Of a stretch of DNA of 5,198 nt, positions 1 to 5,198 are shown piece after piece (the first letter of the stretch is position 1; the number at the start of each line of letters is the position of its first letter). Where the stretch lies: positions 1 to 5,198 of the forward strand of contig JBAYFV010000265.1 in the NCBI GenBank assembly GCA_041666985.1, in the 5' to 3' direction. The stretch is from GWF2-50-93 sp041666985 (GTDB lineage: Bacteria; Verrucomicrobiota; Lentisphaeria; Victivallales; GWF2-50-93). The position numbers and the translations under genes were made by a program. The notes beneath the pieces are model-generated. The model was not told where the DNA came from. It did not search any database and saw nothing but the letters and a program-made list of their open reading frames with translations.

Positions 1-772
1 CCGCTTCCAAACCGATGTCGGCGATGCAGTTGGAACACAAGACTATGCCTTCGATATCACCCTTTTTGAGCCGGTGATAATAGCAGTCAAGCTGATCCTG
101 CATTTCTTTATTCGACAAGGGCTTTTGCTCACCGTAGTTCCACATGTAGCAACCGGACAGACGCCGCTTGCCGGGGGTTTTGGTTATGAATTTGCTGATA
201 TTATCTTCAAGGATCGGGAGATCCGAGCCTTTCCATGTCCACAATGTGACGACATCGCATAATGCGATGTAATCGGCGACGTCATAATCCAACTGATAGG
301 AGTACCACACCATCCACAAATCGAGTCTCCTCCTGGGGAAGTCATGCAGTTTATCGCGCATGGAGGCGATACTTCCCATCGTATGCCGGGCGACCGTACC
401 GCTGGTCTTGAAACCTTCCACCGACTTGAAGAAGTCATCAAGGACGGCGCCTGTGACATTGGGATGCATGGCGGCCTGACGCAGAACTTCCTCCAAGTCG
501 CTTTTGTCGTCATTATGCTGGCTAAGCCCTCCGGCTCCGACCGCCGACCAGACAACCTGTTTACAGTCTTTAAGTTTTTCCGCTTCTGCGTCAAACGGCG
601 GGAATGGCCCGTTGAGCATTGCCACCCGGCAGCAGTTCGGAATCCCGAAGAACTTGCAGCCTTCCGCAGAGTCCATACGGTTCACTCCCGGCAAATTGTA
701 GTAACCGTTTGCACATGCATGATGAACGCCGACGTTTTGTCCCCAAATCCAGAATTTGTCTCTTAGTTTCAT
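1..772 (-). CDS. Conserved TIM-barrel-like protein of unknown function (C-terminus beyond window)
   Basis: The frame starts at ATG 772 and is open for 257 codons to the left edge, so the C-terminus is missing only because the window ends. I do not recognise a named family. The protein is rich in aromatic residues and short motifs typical of barrel strand ends: WIWGQ (8-12), GIPN (43-46), VVWS (73-76), TGAVLDDFF (107-115), LDLWMVWYS (150-158), CDVVTLWTW (172-180), GCYMWNYG (207-214) and EGIVLCSNC (241-249). Alternating hydrophobic strands and helices suggest a (beta/alpha)8 fold like glycoside hydrolases. The acidic pair D112-D113 at a strand end could be catalytic, which is inference. No signal peptide or membrane segment is visible, so it is probably cytoplasmic. 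The Shine-Dalgarno is weak (GGGAAAG about 6 nt upstream). It is the last visible gene of the operon, 90 nt after the histidine kinase. Another minus-strand frame (594-184) is also open but lacks these protein-like features. Confidence 0.8.
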   Translation of the reverse strand, partial: MKLRDKFWIWGQNVGVHHACANGYYNLPGVNRMDSAEGCKFFGIPNCCRVAMLNGPFPPFDAEAEKLKDCKQVVWSAVGAGGLSQHNDDKSDLEEVLRQAAMHPNVTGAVLDDFFKSVEGFKTSGTVARHTMGSIASMRDKLHDFPRRRLDLWMVWYSYQLDYDVADYIALCDVVTLWTWKGSDLPILEDNISKFITKTPGKRRLSGCYMWNYGEQKPLSNKEMQDQLDCYYHRLKKGDIEGIVLCSNCIADIGLEA

Positions 773-815
773 GTTGTCTTTCCCGTTCTATGTTTATCGA
801 GCCAATTTAAACTCA

Positions 816-829
816 TCCGCAGTGGCGGA
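816..829 (-). other. Short hairpin between the histidine kinase and TIM-barrel genes
   Basis: TCCGC and GCGGA form a perfect 5-bp GC-rich stem around a 4-nt loop in the 90-nt gap 773-862. On the minus strand it is followed by TGAGTTTAAATT rather than a run of U, so it does not make a convincing intrinsic terminator. It could be a processing or stability element, or chance. Confidence 0.2.
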
Positions 830-862
830 AGGGATTCTGACTGCTTTTGCAATTTCCTCAAC

Positions 863-1708
863 TCATTGATTTTCGATCAACGGCAGCAATACCGTGACAG
901 CCGTTCCCCTGCCGGGTTCGGAATCAACTGCTATGGCGCCTTTGTGGTTTTCAACTATTCCCATGCACATTGAAAGCCCCAACCCCATACCTGTTTTTTT
1001 CGATGTGAAATACGGATCGAAGAGATGTTCAATATTGTTTTTATCTATGCCGGCACCGCTGTCCGAAATTCTAATCCTTATATATTCCCCGGGGATGAGC
1101 TTGTCCGGATTATCCGTTCCGATGTCTGTCCTTGACATGTCCATTCTTATTGTGATTCCGCTGCATGACATCGCCTCTTTCGCGTTCTTCAGGAGATTAT
1201 GGAAAAGCTGATAGAGCTGTGTTTCATCCCCTGAAACATATTCGGCGGTGTTGTCCGTCCCAAAAAGAAAGATTATCCTTGAGTCCCGTAACAGCATTCT
1301 CGCAGATGTCTTTGCAATATCTACGACATCAATCTTCACATGTTCGAGACGGGCCGAGTCACCTTTGAGGAACATTGAGTAATTCCTGAGCAGGCATATC
1401 GAATTATGCGAAGCTTTCTCGCAATGCTCCAAAGTATCCACTTCCCCGTTGTCCTTCCGCAATTCGATCTTCGCCAGTGCAATGCCGTTTTGGATGCAGT
1501 GCAGGAAACTGTTCAGCTCATGTATCATGATGTTGAAATATAATCTCTGAATCTCCACAGTTTTTTCAACCGAAGTTTTTCCATTCCCATCGGAATGCTG
1601 TTCAGTCCGCGCCGTCCCGGGGTGATCCGGAATCACTTCGGGCATGGAAGTGAAATTTCCGTAAAAGCCATTCTCCTGCAAATTCATTCCCATATTGGAA
1701 TCGCTCAT
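863..1708 (-). CDS. Soluble sensor-less histidine kinase
   Basis: This 281-residue protein has a complete histidine kinase core. The H-box is MIHELNSFLHCIQNG, with likely phosphoacceptor H63. The ATPase domain has an N-box (HNLLKNAKEAM, 170-180), a G1 box (DSGAG, 216-220), an F-box (FDPYFTSK, 230-237) and a G2 box (TGMGLGLSM, 239-247), followed by MGIVENHKGAIAVDSEPGRGT. This architecture matches NtrB-like kinases that autophosphorylate on His and pass phosphate to a response regulator. The first ~50 residues are polar, with no PAS, GAF or HAMP domain and no membrane segment, so the protein is probably cytoplasmic and must sense through a partner or its short N-terminus. No receiver domain is fused and no response regulator lies in the window. 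The start at 1708 has GGAG 8 nt upstream; nearby Met6 and Met8 are alternatives. It sits 37 nt after the amidohydrolase, apparently in the same operon. Confidence 0.93.
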   Translation of the reverse strand: MSDSNMGMNLQENGFYGNFTSMPEVIPDHPGTARTEQHSDGNGKTSVEKTVEIQRLYFNIMIHELNSFLHCIQNGIALAKIELRKDNGEVDTLEHCEKASHNSICLLRNYSMFLKGDSARLEHVKIDVVDIAKTSARMLLRDSRIIFLFGTDNTAEYVSGDETQLYQLFHNLLKNAKEAMSCSGITIRMDMSRTDIGTDNPDKLIPGEYIRIRISDSGAGIDKNNIEHLFDPYFTSKKTGMGLGLSMCMGIVENHKGAIAVDSEPGRGTAVTVLLPLIENQ

Positions 1709-1745
1709 GTATTCCGCTCCATTTTAATATGACCTTCCTGACTGT

Positions 1746-2537
1746 TCATTTCAGCCTCAGTATTTTTTTTGCATTGCCGCCCAGCATTTTATCCTTGTCG
1801 GCGTTGGATATTTTTAAGGCCCGAATGGTCTCGATGGCAAAGCGCATCTGCATCGGCCCCTGGAGGGGAGTGTCGGTCCCGAAAACGATATGGTCGGCTC
1901 CGGCCAGCCCGACCATTCTTTCCATTACCCCGGGATAGACGTACATCAGGTAGTGTGCAGTATCTATGTAGACATTGTCCAGCTTCATGGCGGCAACTTC
2001 TTCGCATCCCTTGAGGTTCGGGAAATACGGGTAGTTGCCGTTCTGGTATATCCCTGCCATGTGCGCCAATACGAAATTTGTCCCAGGATGGCGTTTTGCG
2101 AAATTCGCAACTCTGGCCGCATCGGCAAAACCGGTTCCGGGCATGCACGACACATGGATCAGCATCAGTTTCACCTGATCCGCAATCCGATCCAGAAATT
2201 TGACTACCGACTTCGAAGCAAGATCATAGCCGTGATAGTCGGGATGTATTTTCACACCTCGGAACTTCGGGTTCTCCCCAAGCAGATGCAGTTCCCCGGC
2301 TGTTTCCGGAAATACCGGATTCACCACGACGTAGCCGAGAAGTCCTTTAGTCTTTTTCAACGCCGTATCCAGTTCGGCGTTGCCTTCACAGGTGTCATAC
2401 ATCAAAGATTTCGAGGAGGACAGGCAGAGCAGATCAACTCCGGCCTCTTCGCGGTAAGATTCCAGTTTCTTCGCGTCCGCCGCCCAGAACGGCGCCTGGT
2501 TGATGTTGCCAAGATGTCCATGAATGTCAATGACCAT
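1746..2537 (-). CDS. Amidohydrolase-2 family metal-dependent hydrolase
   Basis: This 263-residue TIM-barrel hydrolase of the amidohydrolase superfamily (Amidohydro_2 type) starts directly with the metal-binding motif DIHGH (H6, H8). Further expected active-site positions are GVKIHP (H98), LIHVS (H128), VLAHMAG (H159) and IVFGTDTPL (D222, the usual catalytic or metal Asp). It ends with the typical GGNAKKIL helix. Known members hydrolyse or decarboxylate small substrates such as lactones, amides and aromatic acids; the substrate cannot be read from sequence. Length is normal to slightly short for the family, and the metal site looks intact, so it should be active. No signal peptide is seen, so it is cytoplasmic. 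The start is set by a GGAGGT Shine-Dalgarno inside the end of the upstream M24-fold gene, whose stop lies 2 nt before this ATG. That implies translational coupling and a shared pathway. Confidence 0.93.
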   Translation of the reverse strand: MVIDIHGHLGNINQAPFWAADAKKLESYREEAGVDLLCLSSSKSLMYDTCEGNAELDTALKKTKGLLGYVVVNPVFPETAGELHLLGENPKFRGVKIHPDYHGYDLASKSVVKFLDRIADQVKLMLIHVSCMPGTGFADAARVANFAKRHPGTNFVLAHMAGIYQNGNYPYFPNLKGCEEVAAMKLDNVYIDTAHYLMYVYPGVMERMVGLAGADHIVFGTDTPLQGPMQMRFAIETIRALKISNADKDKMLGGNAKKILRLK

Positions 2538-2539
2538 TT

Positions 2540-3697
2540 TCAGACCTCCAGAATGTTCAGCTGTCTTTTATATGATGAAAGCTCTTCCGCGGCTCCGTTC
2601 CTGATGACTACCCCGTCCTCCCAGCGAAACCCCATGTTTTTTTCCGCAAGGAAAACATCTACCATGAAAGTCATGTTTTCCTCCAGCACCAGCGTTGAAG
2701 ATGTTTCAACAAACGGGTATTCGCATTCCATCTGCCCGCAGCCGTGGGCCGGCCCGTAGAGAATGGCATGCCCGTAACCTTTTTCACCAATAGAGCCGTG
2801 GACCTTCTTCGCGACTTCCGAAGCCGGAGTCCCGGCCCTCATAAGTCCGATGGTCATGTTTTCAGCGTCAAGCCCCACCTGCAGGAAACGTTTTATATCT
2901 TCCGGACATTTGCCGAGAACAACCGGGCGTCCGATGCTGGCGCTGTAACCGCCAACCTTGGCGCCGACGCTGAAATGAATGATTTCGCCGGTCTGGACTT
3001 TGCGGTGTGTCGGACGGCTGATCGCCTGAATCGAATTCGGCCCGCTGCAGCACCATATCGGATAACCGGTAGCTTCCGCGCCGGACGACAGCATGGCCGC
3101 AGTGGCGATACCGGCCAGCTGGATCTCGGTCATGCCGGGGCGGATATTCTCCAGGACCGCTTTGAATCCCAGCTCGGAAATCTTCGCCGCCCGCCGTAGG
3201 CATTCCTGTTCCGCCGGACTTTTTTTCAGCGTAACCTGCCGGATGAGACTGTCGGCATCGGAAATATTGTCTTGTCCGATGACATCCGCAATGTTTTTCA
3301 TAATGGAATAAGGGAACATGTGCCATCCGGCAATACCCAGTCTGCCGATCCGGTCCTGACTTAAAATATCCCGCCATGAGGCGAGTTTAGTACCCGGATA
3401 GTCCGGCTGGGACGATTCCCGGAAGTCTTTCATCCTGACGATATTCTCCAGCCTGGAATGGGCTTTGGAATAAGTCATGCTCTCCGGCCCGATCAGCAGC
3501 GACGGAGAGCCTTCCCGCGGAATCAATACTCCGGTGGTTTCAAAACTCGGCCAGTAGTCCGCGAAATAACGGACTCCCGCAGGTTCGCTCTCGGTGGAGA
3601 AAACCAATACCGCATCCAGCATGCCGTTTTTCAGAATCCTCTGAACATGATCAATCCTGCTTTTGAATTCGCTCTCATCCAATCCAGTTCCATTCAT
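2540..3697 (-). CDS. M24-fold (creatinase/prolidase-like) protein with eroded metal site
   Basis: This 385-residue protein has the two-domain layout of creatinase and Xaa-Pro peptidases: an N-terminal creatinase-type domain (about 10-150) and a C-terminal 'pita-bread' M24 domain (about 160-375, from LKKSPAEQECLRRAAKISELG). Landmarks are SGPNS (218-222), GGYSASIGRP (249-258), GPAHGCGQMECEYP (315-328) and RWEDGVVI (358-365). Canonical prolidases use two Asp, one His and two Glu to hold two metals. By motif alignment these fall at S243, S254, H318, D347 and E360, so both Asp are replaced by Ser and one Glu by Asp. The site probably cannot bind a normal metal pair, as in creatinase, which is a metal-free C-N hydrolase of this fold. 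It may therefore be a non-peptidase hydrolase of a small molecule. There is no signal peptide. The start at 3697 has AAGGGT 7 nt upstream, overlapping the lacI-type gene's stop. Confidence is high for the fold and low for the substrate. Confidence 0.9.
   Translation of the reverse strand: MNGTGLDESEFKSRIDHVQRILKNGMLDAVLVFSTESEPAGVRYFADYWPSFETTGVLIPREGSPSLLIGPESMTYSKAHSRLENIVRMKDFRESSQPDYPGTKLASWRDILSQDRIGRLGIAGWHMFPYSIMKNIADVIGQDNISDADSLIRQVTLKKSPAEQECLRRAAKISELGFKAVLENIRPGMTEIQLAGIATAAMLSSGAEATGYPIWCCSGPNSIQAISRPTHRKVQTGEIIHFSVGAKVGGYSASIGRPVVLGKCPEDIKRFLQVGLDAENMTIGLMRAGTPASEVAKKVHGSIGEKGYGHAILYGPAHGCGQMECEYPFVETSSTLVLEENMTFMVDVFLAEKNMGFRWEDGVVIRNGAAEELSSYKRQLNILEV
2544..2549 (-). promoter_or_regulatory. 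Strong Shine-Dalgarno (GGAGGT) for the amidohydrolase, inside the M24-fold gene
   Basis: GGAGGT on the minus strand lies 6 nt before ATG 2537 and within the last codons of the M24-fold gene (stop at 2542-2540). It fixes the amidohydrolase start and supports coupled translation of the pair. Confidence 0.85.
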
Positions 3698-3708
3698 GGC
3701 GGGTACCC

Positions 3709-4728
3709 TTATTTTTGAGAATATAAAATTGTGCTGTTTCTCTTGATCAGTTCAGGCTTGAGCTCCTTCTGCAGTTTCCTTTTGCCGCCTCGGATAATGC
3801 ATTCGGAAATAAACTTCGAGGCCTCGCATGCAATTGCCGAGTAAGGCTGTCTTACCGAGGTCATCGAAATTTTCGAGAAAGACGACAGGGGAAGATCGTC
3901 AATGCCCACCAGTGCGATGTCTTTCCCTATTTTCAGTCCGTTCCTCTCTGCGGCATCCATGAAACCCATTGCGCAGAGATCGTTGGCGCATAAAAAAGCG
4001 TCGGCGTCAAACGATTTCGCCTTAAGCGATTCGACGGCTTTCACTCCTGCATCAATCGTCAGACCGGCTTCAACTGTATTTTTCTTTTTGACGGCAATCC
4101 CCTTTTCGGAAAAAAACTGTCTGAACGCGGCGAATGTCTTCCTGAACGCGCTGAATTCCACCATGCTTTCATCTGCATTGACAATGCCCGGATTCCGACA
4201 TCCGATTTCATAAAGATGTTCCGCCACCATGCGTCCGCACACTTCAAAATCATTTGCCATGAAATTGCCGCTGTAAAATTCCGGATAGGAATCCACCGCG
4301 ACATGCGGGATCGAAAATGAATCCAGGAGTTCAACGCTTTTTGCCCCTTTCTCACAGAAACAGATGATTATTCCCTGGACACGCATCTGAACCATTTTTT
4401 CAATCAGCTTGACTTCCCTGTCAATATCCCAGTTGCTGCTGGCGATAAACATCTCCATCCCCATGGAATTCAGTTTCCGCTCAGCCTCTTTGATCATCAG
4501 CGAATAAAAGGGGTTGGTGATGTCATTTACGATAAAACCGACGGCGTTGGTTTTGCCGCTGCGGAGATTCTGCGCGGCACTGTTGGGAACGTAGTTGAGC
4601 TTACGTGCCGCTGCAAATATCCTCTTTTTCGCCTCTTCGCCGACTCTACTGTTGCCTTTGAAAGCCAGGGATACCGCTGTGTCTGAAACACCGGCTTCAC
4701 AGGCAATGTCTTTTATCGTCGCATTCAT
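3709..4728 (-). CDS. LacI-family transcriptional repressor, likely autoregulated
   Basis: This 339-residue protein has the standard LacI/GalR length and order. An N-terminal helix-turn-helix (TIKDIACEAGVSDTAVSLAF, 4-23) is followed by RIFAAARKLNYVPN and a hinge helix (NSAAQNLRSGKT, 49-60). In the hinge, L55 fits the Leu that LacI proteins insert into the minor groove at a central CG step. The rest is a periplasmic-binding-protein-like sugar-binding core: NAVGFIVNDITNPFYSLMI (61-79), VQGIIICF, PHVAVDSYPEF, DAFLCANDLCAMGFMDAAERNG (243-264) and ALVGIDDLPLSSF (272-284). It should bind DNA as a dimer and release it, or bind it, on binding a small ligand. It is first in the operon, 11 nt before the M24-fold gene. 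Its own promoter carries an 18-bp palindrome with a central CG over the start site. The Shine-Dalgarno is weak (AGGG about 8 nt before ATG). Ligand unknown. Confidence 0.95.
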   Translation of the reverse strand: MNATIKDIACEAGVSDTAVSLAFKGNSRVGEEAKKRIFAAARKLNYVPNSAAQNLRSGKTNAVGFIVNDITNPFYSLMIKEAERKLNSMGMEMFIASSNWDIDREVKLIEKMVQMRVQGIIICFCEKGAKSVELLDSFSIPHVAVDSYPEFYSGNFMANDFEVCGRMVAEHLYEIGCRNPGIVNADESMVEFSAFRKTFAAFRQFFSEKGIAVKKKNTVEAGLTIDAGVKAVESLKAKSFDADAFLCANDLCAMGFMDAAERNGLKIGKDIALVGIDDLPLSSFSKISMTSVRQPYSAIACEASKFISECIIRGGKRKLQKELKPELIKRNSTILYSQK

Positions 4729-4751
4729 ACGTAAACCCTGTTTTTACAATT

Positions 4752-4769
4752 TAGTTTGTCGTCAAACTA
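4752..4769. promoter_or_regulatory. Predicted LacI-type operator
   Basis: TAGTTTGTCGTCAAACTA is an 18-bp palindrome with 8 of 9 base pairs matching and a central CG, the usual hallmark of LacI-family operators. It covers the predicted start site of the minus-strand operon (+1 near 4768) and the first bases of the leader. A bound repressor would block initiation, which suggests the adjacent LacI protein represses its own operon. Site identity is inferred from form and position. Confidence 0.75.
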
Positions 4770-4774
4770 GACGC

Positions 4775-4803
4775 ATTATACAGAAATTTTCAGCGTTTGT
4801 CAA
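4775..4803 (-). promoter_or_regulatory. Consensus sigma70 promoter for the minus-strand operon
   Basis: On the minus strand TTGACA (4803-4798) and TATAAT (4780-4775) are separated by exactly 17 bp. Both hexamers match consensus at every base. The predicted start is an A near 4768, giving a leader of about 41 nt before ATG 4728. Such a strong promoter is normally paired with tight repression, which fits the palindrome just downstream. Confidence 0.88.
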
Positions 4804-4845
4804 TACCGTGGATGAAAATACTTGAAAGAATCCATTGAAAAAAAA

Positions 4846-4863
4846 GAAAAAATCTGTTTTTTC
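4846..4863. repeat. A-tract/T-tract inverted repeat, possible UP element
   Basis: GAAAAAA and TTTTTTC are perfect 7-bp inverted arms around TCTG. A further A-run lies to the left (4838-4845) and another to the right (4864-4868). The T-tract and the following A-run lie about 6 to 18 bp upstream of the plus-strand -35 element, where an AT-rich UP element would contact RNA polymerase alpha subunits. As it sits upstream of both genes, a terminator role is unlikely. Confidence 0.35.
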
Positions 4864-4874
4864 CAAAAATACTG

Positions 4875-4902
4875 TTGCTATCCTTTTAAAATATGATATA
4901 AT
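4875..4902 (+). promoter_or_regulatory. Extended -10 sigma70 promoter for the GntR-type gene
   Basis: TTGCTA (4875-4880, 4 of 6 consensus bases) is followed after 16 bp by TATAAT (4897-4902). TG at 4894-4895 sits one base before the hexamer, forming an extended -10 (TGATATAAT) that can compensate for the weaker -35. The predicted start is G near 4909, leaving a leader of about 41 nt. Confidence 0.8.
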
Positions 4903-4922
4903 CAACCTGTAGCTACAAGTTG
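4903..4922. promoter_or_regulatory. Predicted operator of the GntR-type regulator
   Basis: CAACCTGTAGCTACAAGTTG is a 20-bp palindrome with 9 of 10 pairs matching and a perfect core TGTAGCTACA. It begins directly after the -10 and covers the predicted start site. GntR-family dimers bind palindromes of about this size, so autorepression by the gene downstream is the simplest reading (inference). Confidence 0.65.
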
Positions 4923-4937
4923 CGGATCAGAAAGTGC

Positions 4938-4943
4938 GGAGAG
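4938..4943 (+). promoter_or_regulatory. Shine-Dalgarno GGAGAG for the GntR-type gene
   Basis: GGAG (4938-4941) lies 8 nt before ATG 4950 and supports that start over internal ATG codons. Confidence 0.75.
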
Positions 4944-4949
4944 CGAAAA

Positions 4950-5198
4950 ATGATTACCGGAGAATCGAAGCTGAAGAGGAAGCTATCAGATGGCGGGAAA
5001 CTGGAACCGGCCTATGGGAAGTTCAAGCGGATGATTGTTGAAGACATCCGTTCCGGCATTTTCGCAGTGGGAGACAAGCTTCCGTCCCGCAATGAACTGC
5101 AGCGTCAGTTCAACATCAGCTGCACCACCTATCACAAAGCGATAGACGAAATGATTCTCAACGGGATGCTGCGAACACACAAGGGAAAAGGGGTCTTC
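4950..5198 (+). CDS. GntR-family transcriptional regulator, N-terminal part
   Basis: 83 codons are visible before the right edge cuts the gene. Residues from about 20 onward form a GntR winged helix-turn-helix: FKRMIVEDIRSGIFAVGDKLPSRNEL (25-50), recognition region QRQFNISCTTYHKAIDEM (51-68), then a wing NGMLRTHKGKGVF (71-83). The GDKLPSRNEL and GKGVF motifs are diagnostic. The first ~19 residues are polar and basic and precede the domain. The effector-binding domain is outside the window, so its subfamily (HutC, FadR, or AraR-like with a sugar-binding domain) cannot be told. It is transcribed away from the lacI-type operon from its own promoter, with a palindrome at the start site that suggests autoregulation. 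Confidence 0.93.
   Translation, partial: MITGESKLKRKLSDGGKLEPAYGKFKRMIVEDIRSGIFAVGDKLPSRNELQRQFNISCTTYHKAIDEMILNGMLRTHKGKGVF

Noticed and set aside
184..594. Open minus-strand frame of 136 codons within the TIM-barrel gene
   Set aside because: The frame starting at 772 covers the same bases with protein-like motifs throughout; this one has low-complexity Ser/Pro/Arg-rich content typical of a shifted frame.
344..766. Plus-strand open frame of 140 codons at the left end
   Set aside because: It is antisense to the TIM-barrel gene, shows no domain, and has no promoter or ribosome site.
816..829. Hairpin as an intrinsic terminator after the kinase gene
   Set aside because: The stem is only 5 bp and is not followed by a U-run on the minus strand.
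1705..1722. Five-codon upstream reading frame whose TGA overlaps the kinase ATG
   Set aside because: It could act as a coupling leader because AGGAAGG lies upstream, but such a short frame is expected by chance and the kinase has its own GGAG.
1890..2759. Long plus-strand open frame (289 codons) across the amidohydrolase and M24-fold genes
   Set aside because: It is antisense to two genes with clear family motifs, spans their junction, has no recognisable domain and no good ribosome site.
1..5198. CRISPR array, tRNA or rRNA gene, insertion sequence or phage attachment site
   Set aside because: I saw no spaced direct repeats, cloverleaf-like sequence, transposase motifs or flanking repeats by eye; nearly all bases are accounted for by the genes listed.

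Overview
The window holds five genes in a row on the minus strand and the start of a divergent gene on the plus strand. It looks like the control end of a bacterial carbohydrate or small-molecule utilisation locus. Coding density is high, spacing is tight and Shine-Dalgarno sites are recognisable. The mix of a LacI repressor, a GntR-type repressor, an amidohydrolase-2 enzyme, an M24-fold hydrolase and an uncharacterised TIM-barrel-like protein is what I would expect from a Lentisphaerae/Victivallis-like genome or a related PVC or gut bacterium. That taxonomic guess is inference; no marker gene is present.

Layout, in the direction of minus-strand transcription. A sigma70 promoter with both hexamers at consensus (TTGACA, 17 bp, TATAAT; 4803 to 4775) is followed by an 18-bp palindrome with a central CG (4752-4769) over the predicted start site. 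Next come the LacI-family regulator (4728-3709), an M24 'pita-bread' fold protein whose metal site appears eroded (3697-2540), an amidohydrolase-2 (2537-1746), a soluble histidine kinase with no sensor domain (1708-863), and a conserved TIM-barrel-like protein of unknown function (from 772, running off the left edge). Gaps are 11, 2, 37 and 90 nt. I see no convincing terminator between the genes, so they are probably one operon, likely continuing past base 1.

On the plus strand, a GntR-family regulator begins at 4950 and runs off the right edge. It has its own extended -10 promoter (4875-4902) and a 20-bp imperfect palindrome (4903-4922) over its predicted start site. The 221-bp intergenic region 4729-4949 therefore carries two back-to-back promoters, each with a start-site palindrome suited to autorepression.

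Working model (inference): the LacI protein represses its own operon until a ligand linked to the pathway appears. The M24-fold protein and the amidohydrolase, whose genes are translationally coupled, carry out successive hydrolytic steps on an unknown substrate. The kinase and the TIM-barrel protein are unusual companions, and nothing visible here gives the substrate.
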